64,000 bases of DNA from Trogon surrucura. Lineage: Eukaryota > Chordata > Aves > Trogoniformes > Trogonidae. Shown here in pieces: positions 1 to 13,800 of this stretch. The translations under genes and the position numbers were made by a program. The number at the start of each line of letters is the position of its first letter. Position 1 is the stretch's first letter. Location: contig CM036618.1 in NCBI GenBank assembly GCA_020746105.1, positions 96,776,122 to 96,840,121 of the forward strand, given 5' to 3'. The notes beneath the pieces are model-generated. The model saw only the letters and a list, made by a program, of their open reading frames with translations. It was not told the DNA's origin and searched no databases.

Positions 1-2643
1 CAGGGCCTGGAAGATGTACATCCACGAGGTGGTTTCCCAGGCAGCCATGAACTATTGCTGGCTTGGGCCAGGAGCACGGTATCTTCTTCAGCTTGCAAAA
101 TACTGTCAGGAATGCAAGGGGGAAAGCAATGTCCCCTCTCTCCACGCGTGATTTTGCACCGGGAAGAAACTGGGAAGTGGTTTGGAAATAACTACGAAAG
201 AAGAGGGAGTCATGGGCCATGAGGATCAGGGGAAGGAAAAAATATTTGCTGGGGAGGGGGAAGACGATTGAAGAATTTTTCTTAAAAAACTCTGAACAGC
301 CCACTGGCAGGAGAAGCAGAAATAAACCTGACAATGAGAAATTATGATTAGTCAAATGTTAATCAGAAAAGAAGGCTCTAAACATAAGGGAATGTCCTTA
401 CGGATAGAAATAAAAGAAGGTGCAAACTCTGCAAGTTTTATTTTCTGGCATGATTTTAGGACTGTACTTCGGTCAATGTATAATTGAACGTATTGACTTC
501 AGTGGGAATACTTGTGCTTTGAGAGTTCTCTGTGTGTTTGTTACGTACCTGTCAGAGCCAGGGGCTCTGGTGGCAGCTGTGCACTCTGTGCTGGTTATGG
601 TTGCTAAAGTGTTTTTTAATTCTATTTTTGCTCCTTCTCCAGCACTTCTAATTGCTTCTAACTTTCTGAAACTTTGTGAGCTGAACTCAACACTTCCAGA
701 TGGTTTCCTTCTGAAACGAGTTTCATGGATGTGGGCTTGAGGGAAACTGGTTCACCCATTTAAAATCAGGAATAGCCTTTATTTCTGTCTGACGGCTTTA
801 AATATTTCAAAAATGCCTTCTAACCCATGCAGTTATTTTCAATTAGATGTCAGATTTCCAAGGTGCGAGGACTCTCTCTCCTGAGACTTGTAAGACTGAA
901 CACTTCATAAGGATGTAAAGTTTGCCTTTTATGTTTTGTCTTTTTTCATTTTAGTAGTTTTCTTGAAGTAGCCCTACATAATGGCTAGTTCGTAAGACCA
1001 CAGTATGCCATGTTCCCAGTGTGGGTGAAATTTTAGGTTTCTCCTTAGATGAGTGAATAATCGGGCCTTAATCCTACAAGCAAAATGGGGCATGGACAAG
1101 GGAATAAGAATAAGCTTCCTAAAAAATGCAATATATAAATTCACAGCATATTATATTCATCACCGTTGCTTTTGCTGAAATTGAAAATGTAACATCTCTG
1201 TAATTTTTCTCTATGCAAGGCTGAGCAAAGTCTTGGAAAATCTTGCATTTACAGAGAAGGTCTTTGCTGATGGCAGAACATCAAGACCCTCCTGGAATTG
1301 TTTTATTCATGTGGCTCCTGTTGTTCCTCGGGCAGAAAAAGCTTTCCGCAAAGTGCTGTGGCTGAGACTCCCTTGGGAAACACCAAACTACTTTTGAAAA
1401 GCAGTGAAAAATTCTGTGTTTAACTGGGCAGTTGAATCTGTATGGTGGCTTTGGTGTCCTGTGTGTGACTGTCTCATCTGAGATGCCAGAAAGGTGTCTG
1501 GCTGCTGAGAGAGGGAAAAGCCCTTCTTGTCTCAGCCGTGCTTTACATCCCTCTCTGCTGGCATAGTTGTCTTAGCAGTGGTGAAAAATGGTCTGTGTCA
1601 GGTGTGGTGCTCTGGGTGAAATGGAAGGAAAAGAAACTCGGTGGCTGCGGTGTCCTTGGGCCACCATTGGGAAGGTGTTGAGCTGCCATTGGGGGCAGAA
1701 AGGGGAGTTCCTCTTGGCTGCTATGGTGCTTCCCACCTAACCAAGAGTGTAGGTGGGTTCCCCTGGTACACCCAGGGGAAAACAAATGTTGTAGTGTGTC
1801 GTTTCTTTTCCTAAGGGAAAGCCAAGGGAGAATGAGGGTGGTGCAGATGGGTGTACCTGCCTCAAAGGAGAGTAATCGCAAATGGGGAAACACAGGGGTG
1901 GGAGAGCCACGCTTATCAGCCATCATAAATCTCTCTGTGATTGAGACACATCAAAGCAGAAGGCTGTAATATCTTCTGGTATTTCTTGCTAAAGGAAGAC
2001 TTCAGAAGACTTGGGGCAACCCAGAGCAGAGTTGTTCCCAGTATCAGGTGGGACCGTTCCTGGGATAAACAATGCCATTGCAGCCTGTGAATTATTTGTG
2101 GTCATGGCATTGGCTCTGGTAATCAGTACCCAGATAAGGATACAAGATAAAACAATGGTTTACTGCACTTAGCATGTAGGAGCCATTTTAGATACTGGAA
2201 CGGGTGAGGTCTAGTGTCCACCAACCAGTTCTGCCAGTGCCCTAATGCCATTTTTGCAGCACGATGTTCCTAAAGCGGCAAGGGAGGAGGCTCACCGCTG
2301 GGGTCTGTCTGATTCCTGGCCTTCCCGCACTTCTGTTTTGGTATTAAGGAAGCACAACTTGTATTTCAGCCCCACCCCATGCCCTGGTGATCATCCACGG
2401 ACAAACTGCATTCCCATTCTCTGTTAGCAAGCTCAGGAATTATCTGCTTTGGCTGTAAACACTGGGAGAGAGGCCCCTGCAGCTTTACAGCGCCTAGCTC
2501 GGGGGGTATCCAATCTTGGGTCAGACTTTGGACTTCCTTGAAATTTGAATAATTCTAAAGGTTGCTGCTCTTGTGGAGGTTGGGAGAAACTTGCACCCTG
2601 CGGGAAGGGGATAGCTTAGTGGCCATCTGCTTCTGTGTTGTAA

Positions 2644-3003
2644 GCGCTCGTAACACCCATGTTGCCTGACACCATGTGTGTGCTCCATCTAAATGACTGG
2701 GAGAAAGTGTATGTAGAAGTGTCTAATTGTACCTACATGGCTTTTGGGGCAGACCAATTACATGCCAGTCCTTACCACTGGGAACTGCAAAGGTTTGCTC
2801 GTTTGCTTTACTGCACCATGTCAGATGTTTCAACTGAGCTGCCGATAGGACAAGTCTGTCCAGGAGAACTTTTGCTTCTCTGGTACACGAAGGACCTGGG
2901 AGAGTTTTTGAGGCATTTAGAAATGCTGGTCCAGGAGAGGAAATTAAGTCTAAAAGCTGTAGCCAACCTGATCCTTTCCTTGCTTGCTTGCTGTGGTAAT
3001 TAG
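2644..3003 (+). other. Unassigned protein-like ORF
   Basis: This is an open frame with an ATG at 2659, giving 114 codons before TAA. The product has a balanced composition and unusual clusters of Cys and Trp, for example LNDWEKVYVEVSNCTYMAF and LLYCTMSDVSTELPIGQVC. An NCT N-glycosylation sequon is present. There is no clear signal peptide or transmembrane span, and I recognise no family. The spacing of its NCT and YCT blocks loosely recalls RAMP proteins, but the WCDW, WPN and C-terminal membrane features are missing, so I do not assign it. Several equally long or longer frames in this window look like chance, and this may be one more. Confidence 0.15.
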
Positions 3004-5251
3004 GTGGGACTTCACTGCGGTCACCAGTGTTACCACTACAGAGTCAGTAAGGGGGGGAGAAGGACCCCAAGCACATGCTCCTTGTCTGCTGCTTGGTGGA
3101 ATATCCAACAACCCAGTAAGCTGCTGCCCTCCCCGCTAAGTGTCCTTGGGCTCGACGTAGGTTTCTAGGAAAGAAACTAAGTCAGATCCCAATTCCGAAA
3201 CCCTCCTACCACCCTGCTTTGCCTCAGTGTGAAGTCAGTAGCTTACGTGCTTGTGCCTTACCACCAACACTTCAGCTATCATCTGCCGAAGACAGCTCTT
3301 GACTTGTGTCAGGCTAAGGGCTAGCCTTTGCTCTCAGGTTACCTTCGCCGTGAACAGATCTGTGGTGCCTGATTTAATGAGTCTCTGTGAGAAGTGGTTA
3401 CACTGTCCTCTCCTTCCCTGAATGGAAGGAAAAGACTGATGAATAACTCAAACCTGCAACTGGATCTGTAGGGTTTTTTTGCCACCAGTTATGTTTCTGC
3501 TGGTGTAACCTTGGGGTTCCCCTTGGAGCAGGTGAGGTAGTTCTGCTATTTACTCAGCTCCCTTTTGAAAACAAACCTCATGGTCTGTGATGCTGTGCAG
3601 TGAAAATACATCCTCTTGGGTTTAAAATAAACAGGTATATCTGTAAAATAGTAGCCTCCACAGAAATCTATCGATAGAGGTTGGTGCCTGTGACCTTGGC
3701 ACATTTAACCTCCCGTGTTGCTCTTTGTCTGGACGTGGCTCCCATTGTACCGACGTGGCTGCCTGGTAGGTAGCAGGGGATGCATGACTGAGTTTTCTTT
3801 ATAGTTGCTTTCAAATATTTATCTGCAGGAGGAAAATGGGAGAGCTGTGTTTCTTCTTGTCATCAGAATTTCAGAAAACATTTTAACCCCCTGTGTTCCT
3901 ACTGCTCACAGAGCCCTGACAAAAGTGACTTGATCCTGCTGGCATAGGACCACCTCTTCTTCTTCCCCTCCGCCCCAGCAGGGATGTACTCAGCCTTTGC
4001 AGACTGAGAGCTTACCAGGAAAGCATCTGTGTTTCAGAAACTCGGCTGAATCTGGTTTTCTGGGCTATAGGGTACATCCGTGAGATCTAATAGTGGCCCC
4101 TGCTCTTTCTCCTCTTTTTTTTTTTTTTCCTCTGTTCCTCTACTCTCCCTTTTGACCAGTGAGAACGTGAATAAAGCTGGAGGATGTACACTTCTGACTC
4201 CAGTGCGAGATGTAGGTGCCCAGCACATCCCAGAACTGAGCACTGATTTCACTCTTGCCAGCATGGCCATTAAGGTCAGCACGTCTTAAGATGATATAGA
4301 CCCGACTGCAGCTTCTGTTCTAAGTGCTTACAGCTTATGAATCGTTTAAAACTTTAGAAGCTGTTGCAAGTCTGGTATACTACTCAGTTTTAAGTCAGTG
4401 CTGAGATGATACTGTTTATAATATGGTTGTCCACAGGGACTGCCTGAACACGCTGTGGGCTCATTACTGTTTAGTGCTTCCTATTTCCTCCAGTCTGAAA
4501 GCCTTCTCTTCCTTTGCTGTAGCTCTGACTGGACATTAGGAGTTTTGCTGTGTCTCTGGAAGTACCCGGCACCGCCGCAGCTGGAGCATCACTATGCCTG
4601 GCCTTTGCATTAACAGTGGTGTCACAGGCTGTGTGCTAGCAAAGCTAAGGATCACATCGGGCTCTGCCTCCCCAAGCCCTCGGAGTGATGATATAAGATA
4701 TTATGACACAGTAAAATATAGTTCAGGGTGAGAACCCTACACTGAACAGCCTGCCTCTCTACTTCTCAAACTCTGCCCTTTTCCAAGGAGCAGGTGCCGC
4801 TGTGACGCTGGTGCACAGTGAGCAGGGCGGGCGCAGTGGGGAGAAGCAAAGTGTGTGTTGCTGTGTCGTGAGACACCTTGGTGTGCATCCATGTTTTCTT
4901 AGAGCATGTGGGAGAAGGGGCTGCAGTCTCCTCACCTGCCTCCCTGCCCACCAAATCTGGGTGTTTCACAACTGCTACATCCCTCTAGTCAATGCATCTC
5001 ATCCCTCCTCCAGGCAGGGAAGTAGTTCTTCTCCCCTGAGCCCAGATATGAAGTGAAATTTGTCTCTTACTTCTTCCATAACAGAAGCTTTGGAGAGGAG
5101 TGGATCCTTTAGCTGCAGAAGACCACCGTGAGCTCTCTGGATGACACTCCTTGTGAAGCACCATTGTCACCAGCCGCTGGGGCTCAAGGGTACAAGAGCA
5201 TGTGTTCACTTCTCTTTCCAGGCCCAGTTGTCATATAGATGTGTGCTATGT

Positions 5252-5287
5252 TTACGTGGTGGCTTATAGTTACATGGTGGCTTATAG
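5252..5287. repeat. 18-bp tandem duplication
   Basis: Two adjacent 18-nt copies, TTACGTGGTGGCTTATAG and TTACATGGTGGCTTATAG, differ at one base. It is a small local duplication with no known function. Confidence 0.9.
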
Positions 5288-7665
5288 CCTGGTGACTGGA
5301 AGGGAAAAAATTCGTCTGCAACGTAATGGAGAAGAATAACCATGGGCTGCCAGCTGCAATCCAGTTTGAGGTACAATACTGGTGTTAAGCTTTGCCCTAT
5401 TAACTTGATAGAGCATCTGAGTTGATCGATACCAAGATGATATCTAAAGCCATGTTTAAGACAGTGTGGGGTGTTTTTTTTCCAAAACATGGCTCTTCAT
5501 TAACATGCGTACACGTAGCAGTGTGTCAGGGGAACACCTAACGCTCACTAGATAAACACGTACATCACTCCTCTCCACGTGGGAGGAGCAGCCACAGAAC
5601 TGCATCACGCTGAGTCCTGCTGGGTGCTCCTCCATCTGCAACCTACTTGGTATGCAAAGATACCTTTTCTGCAGTGAAAAGGCTTTGATTCTCCCAGGTC
5701 GGGATCACTTTATTAGCATTGCAAAAATGCTGAGAGACTGCACAGCCGATAACCTTCTGCTCAGTTTGATCATCTGCTACATATGGGATCCTAGCAGAGA
5801 TAATTTGGAAAGGTGTGTTTATTGCTTTGCACTTAACAGATACGGATATGCCTGGCAGTTTTACAAACATGTCCTTGGTTAAAGTCTGTTGCTAAGCAAT
5901 TGTTTAAGATAAGGAATATATACAAATCCCTGAGTAGCCATTTTTAGGGCTTTAGGCACTTTAGGAGGGAGGTATAGCAACATCCTGCTTTTGTCCAGAG
6001 CACCCAAAAGAAATGTTGATCTTTGTTACCTGGGAACAGCATTAAACTGTAAGGCTCTGCAGTATGCTCTCCCTCCTGCAGCCAACTGCAGTGAACAGCA
6101 GAATAAACAGGTCAGATGAGTAACCAGCTGTACTCCCCATCTGAGGTGACAAGGTACAGAAAAAGGACAACTCCTTCTACCTATGCCTTTATTTATCTCC
6201 CACAGGGAGATGACAGAGAGAGAGCCAGAACCTTTTACTTCTTATCCCTCTTTCTTCTTCTGTACGTGCCATTTGCGTGGCCTGTCTGTCACCCGCGTTG
6301 CCTGGTGCCCATCAGCCAGTGAGTCACCTCAGAAGCAAAGAGGAACCTTCCCATGGTGGTTCTCCGCTGCTCGTATCTCCTGGATTGCGTCACAGACTTG
6401 GGCTGATTTAATCTAAAATGGAACTGCTTCTGCATTCCCTACCTGCCCCGTAGCATTAAGTCACCCGTTTTCCACTTGTGTCCCCTGAGCAGTTTTCTCT
6501 GCCCTCGGTGGACCCAAGCAATGCTGCGGGGGCAGGAGGTGAGCTCCTCATCCCCACACCTCAGAAACCTCATGGAAAGCTTTCTTGATTTCTGCTCTCC
6601 CCCTTTCTCTGGTGCATGTGAGGGAAAAGCCAGTAGCTGCAGGAGCTTGGCAGCAGCAGTGGGCTCAAGCTGAACTGACACACGGGGTGCAAATAGAGTC
6701 ATAAAGTATATGTGGCAGCGTGATGCATATTAGAGCGATTCGCAGGGTAATGTTTCCCTGACTATATTATTAGTAACAGAGGGAAGCGATCTTCCCACCT
6801 TAGCTGTAGGCACGTTAAGACACCCACCGAAGAGGCTGGATGTGATGCTGGCTCCAGAAGACCTCGAAGCCTGGGCTTGCAAGGGCTCCATCCTGGTCCT
6901 CGGGGCCAGCCCGTGCCCTTGCTCCATGCAGAAGCCCCGTGCTGCAGACCCTCCAGCCAGCACATGCTGTCTCCTGTTCCTGGCTCTCAGTGGCGTATAG
7001 AAAAACATGCCCAAGAAATGACTGTGTTCCCTCAGGAGTAAGGAAGGACCAGCCTGGCTAAACTGAGAGGAGAAAGTTTTATATCCATGTAGTTACTAAC
7101 TCTTTATTTGGAAAAACAGAACAGTTTGTCTGGTGCTTCTTGGACCTTTGGCTTAATACTAAAATGACCTTCGCACAAACCTTCTCCAGCTTCTTCCCAG
7201 AGGAGAAGCTACAGTTTTCTTTCCATTGGCTCTTGCTTCAGAGCAAAGGCTTAAAAACGGGACTGCAGCTGCCCTCTCTAGTGAGGCCACAAATGAAGCA
7301 ACTGCATTTTACAGCTCGAGAAATGCTAACCCCTTAGTCTGCAGGGTGGGTCACTAAAATGCCAGCTGGCAAGAGGTCTTGTGAGCTTCCCTGGAGTATA
7401 TCTGGAAGCAGACGAGGGGTCTTCCTTCTCACCTGCTCTTTCCAGGCCTGAGAGCTCTGAAGCTTTGGCCATGGGATTGCTTTCTCCTCTCCTTCCTTCC
7501 TATGTGCTAGCACAGGAACTGTGTGTTGGGGTGAGAGGGACTGGAAAGAAGGAAGAGAAGCTTTTTTATTTTGGTATATCTACATGGTTCCTCTAAAGCC
7601 TGCTGCCAAACACTGGCTACATCACTTTTCTGCCTGTGGCTTTGCTTTGTGAGCTCCCCTTTCAC

Positions 7666-7875
7666 CGAATCACAACGTGGTTGAGGTTTGAAAGCACCTC
7701 TGGAAACCACTTAGCCCAACCCCCTTCTCCAAGCAGGGTCAGCCAGAGCAGGCTGCTGGTCTGGTGGAATTTTGTCCATCTCCAAGGATTCCTCTCCGGG
7801 GAACTTATCCCTGTGCTTGACCACCCTTACTGAAAGAAGTTTGGGTTTATGTTTAAATAGAATCTCTAGTATTTT
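7666..7875 (-). mobile_element. CR1 LINE fragment, 3' end
   Basis: The plus strand reads as the reverse complement of a CR1 3' end. It starts GAATCACAACGTGGTTGAGG, then has a GGAAACCACTTAGCCCAAC block, a CAAGCAGGGTCAGCCAGAGC block and a fading AAAGAAGTTTGGG block. The copy is 5'-truncated, clearly diverged and non-autonomous. It sits in the intergenic part downstream of TTC7A. Confidence 0.85.
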
Positions 7876-10800
7876 GCTACCACCACCAACATAGCCTCAT
7901 CTGAGCTGAGCCAGGTGTTTCTGCTTTCAGGTATCCGTTCAGAGAAGGAAGGATGGCTTTCCTTCGTGTTCCTGGGATGCTACATCTGTTCCCATGTCAA
8001 CCAGGTACTCTCATCTCTTCCAAGCAGAAGGAAGTGGCAATATCTCCTTTTGGTTTCCAATAGATTTAAAAGTCTGATTACATGTTTCTCACGGGTGTGT
8101 GAAGTCGTATGTGCAAAACCCAATTTGAAACACAAGCATGTTGACTTAGTATTGTACCTTATAGTCTCTGTTCTGGACCACCTCAGTGCTTTGCTGCCAG
8201 CATGAACGAAGGCGTCTTGAGATTGTGCCCCATCTTTTTTGCAAGTTACTTTTTAACCTGATAAGAATACTATTATCATATGGCCTTCTGAAGACCACAA
8301 ACACAAATGCCTGGGCTGCTGTTAACAAACATGGCAAGAGCCTCCCTGCATATTCTCCTGGGAGGGTTTGATCATGGAAGCTGCTTTTGTTATACCTGCT
8401 TCCACTAAATATATCTCCAATTTTCCTGTCTCTACATCAAACGTTACATGTTAAGGAGCCTCGAATAACAGCTGCTGCTACTCATGTTAACTGAGAGGAG
8501 CACAAGACACTGAAGTGTCTAGTTTCTCATCACTTACGGGACGGATAAAAGTATCTGTTGTACTGACTAGTCCATCAAATATGAATGATGCAGATAGAGT
8601 GGCTGTTTACACACAGTGATCTATTTTAGTTAAATTGAAAACACACACAGGGGAGTGTTTCAGCTTTGTGGATAGAAAACACTGGAAACGTTTTTTTATT
8701 TTATTTCATCTTTTCCATTTGCTGGTGACAATTAGCTCTCAGGAGTACCCAGTTTGTGGCTGGGAGAGGATGAGCTCTCTTCTTCTAGGATGAAGATCCA
8801 AATGTTGTTAGCTACCCAACCAAATCTCATGAATTTGAGGAGGAGGTGCTTGCCTCCCTTTATCATTCTAATTGTACCCAGTACTCAACTCTTTTGTACA
8901 GTGTTAACACAGGCATTTACAAAGCTGGTCCCTCTGGAGGATGACAGCAATTGTTTTGCTTAATGTTTAATGGTTTCCTCTCCCTCTGGACTCTGTGCCA
9001 GTGCATATTGTAATGAACAAGCTCTGGAAGAATATTATAGCCTCACTTCATCTATTAGGACACTTCACATTGAAATCTATTTTGTACTACCATGAATTAT
9101 ATAAACACACAAATTAAACATACATATGCAATAACTGCTTGCAGAGAACATTGTCTGCAGCAAACTCATTAAGAGAATGAATTACTCTGTAGAAAATCGC
9201 TTGCCCTTTGTGGATTTCCTGGTACTGTGTTTATTAATGCCCTTGCTTTGTTTTGAAGTAATATCTCTGTGCTATCTGAAAACATGCTCCGGATTTTAAA
9301 GTGTACAGCGTTAAGATTTCCTCTGAACATACTAATTATATGAAAACAAAAAGTAAGGTCTCATTCTTCTCTCCCGCATTTGTGTTTAAACGAGTACAGC
9401 TGTGTCTCCCTGTGCAAAGAATTTAGAAACCAGAACCAAATGATACGGGGCTAAACTCCTTCGGAAGAGGAAAAGAAAAAAAAATAAAGGCCTTTGGTTT
9501 CCATGGGCAAATGTTGATTACAAGCGGAAAGCTTCACTGAATAGCCTTTATCAGGATTTGTCCGCAGGGCTCAGTGCTAACGTTTTGCTGTGGAAAATAT
9601 TTCTCCAACAGCAAATGGAGATGAGGGAAAATAGCAGGCTAGCTTTTTGGCAAAAGGTCTGCTTCGGTTAGAAAAACAATGCTCAATGTGCTCGTGTTTC
9701 TGTCAGGAAGACTGCTAGCAGGAATATGGCAACTCTAGTAATTTTGCCAGTAGTAAAAACAGGATGCATCAGGAATAGCACACTTGGTACAGAGCAACCC
9801 ACACAGAAATGCGCTGCTGCAGGAAGCTGTGTGTGTGTGGAGAGCTGCACCAGGAAATATTTTCAGTGGCAAAGCATCGCCGAAGCTTTATATAGCATTT
9901 TTGCGATAACAAAAGCTAGCGATTAGTCACTAAAATTTCAATTGACCTTGGTAACCTGATTTCCAAGGTAAGAAGTTCTGTGCAAGACCTGTTTATTGGG
10001 AGGGCTGTGACCCGGATAACTGCGGAGAAGCTGCTGCAGGTGCATATCAGGGCGACTCATTTGCCTGCATGATGCTGACAGCATGGACATATGGGACTAA
10101 GCAATGAATGTGATGGGAAAATTTGGTTCAGCAGGTTTTAAGTCTGTAGCCTTATTTCAGGGACATAACTAGTGGAAATGAAAGCAAGCAGTGGCTCTGA
10201 CTGGGCCACATTCCTTAAATTGCATTTGGGATTTGTGGGGTTTGATACTGCTTCTGTGGAGCAGTTGCTTCTGCCTTTGCTGGAACAATACATCATGCTT
10301 GTATCTTATACAGCTGGAAGAGTAAGTCAGCATAGAGCAAAGGTTATTGACTTCCACTGATATGTTTCAGGTGATATTAATACAAGTACAATAAAACTTT
10401 GGCCTTGAGGGCAAAGCTTCAGCAAAAGGCTACTTGGCATAATTAAACCTATTGTACAAGCCATGTCATCCTGAAATGAGTTGAGATCAGTATTAACCTG
10501 ACTGAAACTCCAACCTCCTTCAAGTCCAAAGCCCTGGCACTGAGTGAAAAGGCTGGCACCAAGGTATGGTGGTCCTGAGGATGATTATGCTCTAGCTTGC
10601 AGCATATCTGAGTATTGCAATTACTTAACTGTAGAGTAAGCAAAAAAAGTAATCAATTTTTTGATGTTTCTGAATATCAGCTTCATCTACTGCTTTATCC
10701 TTTTCATGAGGTGACTTCAGTGTGGAATAGTTGCTGGTTGAGGCAGGAGGGTTGGGTATGGAGGGCAGATAAAGTAAAGTGAATGGAAGACCTGGATAGG

Positions 10801-13800
10801 GGGCAGAAGAAGGAATCAGTGTGACCGAGAGAGGAAGATATGAATTCCTGCAACCTCTGTACTCTATTGTTTCACTTCCACCTTAGAAAGGGGAGGATCT
10901 TGTAAGAAACTGCTAACTTAGATAGTTTACGGATCAGTAGACTTCAGTTTCCAATGATTACGTGAACAGTCTTATTTATTGCTGGAGGTTATAACAGGTT
11001 AACCCTGAGTATTGGGATAGTAAGATTGCTCAAGAGCAACGCAGTGTGTTTCACACATAGGCTGAACAACTGAGGTGCCTCGTCTGTAAAAGCTCCTGGT
11101 TCAAACGCTGCAATTTGAAGACATGTGAAGCAAGGTTACTTATTTTGAGGGGAGGCTTGCAAGAAGAACATACCTTGTAAATATTTATATTTTTCTCCTA
11201 TAAGAGGAAGGGAGAAGAAGATGGTACTAAAGTAGACTAGATGTATGCCATCCTTTTCTGTAAGAAAAAACAATTAATTTTAGAACTATTCTTTCTAGTA
11301 AAACCGAAACAGCTCCAATTTTGAAACTGAATTCATTGTCTGGGAGCTAGAGTACAATTATTTGTAAGTTGAAATTAAAACATAACTTTGTATATCTTAT
11401 CAGTATTATATGATTGCAAATGCGTATCTCCTAATTATAACAGTGGAATTCAATCTTCATCAAAAATGCTTCCTGGATACTGAGCATCTCTTTATATTTT
11501 ACATTTTGCATAATGAAGTTACAGGACCCACTGTATGTGGATGAGCATTTCTATTTTCATAGTAAGTTGGTAAGAATGTCCTTCTTTCATGTGGGATGAC
11601 TGGAAGCACAGCTGCTTAGCATTTTGGTTTTCCTGTTATAGTTATCAATACCAGTGAAAATGTGCTTACACAGATTTGAGAAAGTGGACAGTCAAATCCA
11701 CTGATCAGATGTTCAGAGAGAATAAAGTTGAAGACATTTTTAAGTGCTGTAAGACAACTGTTAGTCTCTAATTCAGTAATGAATGGTGATCCCTGTGCAA
11801 TGAACCTTCTAATTGCTCTTTTGCAAAACATGCATGCTTCTTGTGTTTTATAGATTTTGGGGGAGGGTGTTTATTTTTTATTTTTTCTTAAAGCTCTTCA
11901 ACATGTACACATTCTCATCCTCCTCCACCTCACTCTCCCGAATGCAATCATTTCTCTGTGTGATTGACCTAAGTGATCACCATGGTTTCCAATTCAATTC
12001 AGGTCCCCAAAGAGGTCTTTTAATTACAAGGCTCTAATAGAATCTCAGAGAAAACTTCTAAGTCCCCCATCTCCAGGCTGTGAGCTACAGATCCTGGCGG
12101 TGTCTGTGACCAACTAGTTCGGGACCCTGAACACGCCCTTTTTGGCAAGATCACATCCTATGCAGAAATTTGTTTGCAGAAATTATGTTGGAGCCAGCCA
12201 CAGACTTTAATCACCACCACTCGAATTGCAGACGCGTACAGGGGCGGGATTTCCAAAAGGACCTGGGATTGGTGCTCATTTACTTCAATGGGGACAATCC
12301 CACCTTGTGCGTGTGTGCGGAGCAGTGCAGCAGCTCGTACTAACCTCCAGGAAACAACTTGCTGGACTGTGGATGTGATGTCTGGTAATGCTGTGCAGAA
12401 GCACTTGAGAACGCTTTCACACCAGGAGCTCCAGCATTAGCCATGTCTGATAACAAAAAGTGGGACTGGGAAACACTTCTAAAGTCTTCCAAGCACGGTA
12501 TTTGCTGAAAAGCAAAGTTCCAGAAAACTGGAGCCACATATAAACTTGAGATAACTTTGGTGAATAGTTCTTGGCTGTAAGACAAAAAGGAAAATTTACA
12601 TGTTCTGTGTAGATTGTTTCAAGATTAAACATCTTGAATTTTTGTTTCAAAATGCTCTCCCTTCTGGCAATTCTCTCAAAACTTCTGGTCATATAAATAT
12701 GAGTTATTGAAGATGCTACTTGAGGACTCCTGTCAGAACAACACTTTGTTTAATTGGAAGGTTTTTTAAAGCTCTTTATTTAGTAGAAAATCTCTGAAGT
12801 TTTCCTTCGGAATGCAGTTGGAAACAAATTAGGTTTTTTCAGCTTATTATTTCTCAGTTAGCTGGCTGAACAGAAAGTGTGTTGTAAGTACCCAAGAGGG
12901 GACGATGGGAAAACAGAAGAAATCACAAACAAAAGCTTTGGTTCTGATAAGTCATCCCCTTGACACAGCAGCACTCCAAGGCAAAACCTGGACCACGTGT
13001 ACAGAGTACACGTACCTTGTAGTTGCAACATGACATGTCCCATGTGGGCCACTCTGCTGATTTATAGAAGAAGTAGTATATACCACATTAATGTAATGAG
13101 TGGGAACTTCCCTTAGCTGCCCCTCCACAGAGCAAACCTGTAAACAAGGGGTCTGAAGGAGGAACACGCCATGCCGTGACCAGGGTGTTTTAGTCATGGA
13201 TGGGAGATACACTGCAGAAGGGAACAAAACCCATGTCACAGTAATTTCATCAGTTCTGCACAGAAAAAAACACCCTTTGCTCAGCTCAACTCCTGGCAGA
13301 CTTGATTTTCCATCTGATGAAGGATGGGGATGAAGCACCTCCCTCGCTACTCTTCAGAAAACACATCAGTATCCTCCAAGGAGATGTAAGAGCAGCATCA
13401 TTATAACTGGGAAATGAATTGCTCGCTTGCTGGATTTAGCAGATTCCTGTTTTGGAAACCTGAGATACCATCTCAAATTTCTGTTTGTTGTCAGCCTAGA
13501 AGAAGAGACTCGAAGTCTCTAAAGCCTTTGGTGAGGCAGCGCTTCATTTGTTAATTGTCTGTGCCAGACAATGCCGTTTACACTGAGCGCAAAATCACCT
13601 CTAACCTCCACTGCCCAGAAAAATCTCTATATCCTTGAACTCCCAGCCTTCTGAAACAGTACCCCGCATTGCAAACCTGGGCTATGTTGGCTCCTCTCAC
13701 AGGTCAGCAAAATAGAGGAATACTTATTGCTGATTAATTCAAAAACATCCCCATTCCCAGACCTAATTATGGTATTCTAAGCAACCCCAAAAAGATGTCT

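Larger units (their letters stand above)
1..7665. other. Intergenic stretch, no recognised gene
   Basis: This region lies far downstream of TTC7A. Open frames are short and overlap on both strands. The only ones I comment on are the unassigned ORF at 2644-3003 and an 18-bp tandem duplication at 5252-5287. A run of 14 T sits at 4115-4128. No calmodulin, STPG4 or other gene known near TTC7A in mammals was recognised. Confidence 0.6.

Noticed and set aside
2659-3003. RAMP-family membership for the unassigned ORF
   Set aside because: Only an NCT/YCT spacing is reminiscent. The family's conserved Cys-Asp-Trp and Trp-Pro-Asn motifs and C-terminal membrane helix are missing.
11098-11115. GGTTCAAA motif resembling a tRNA B box
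   Set aside because: The B-box consensus fails after the first bases and there is no A box or cloverleaf around it.
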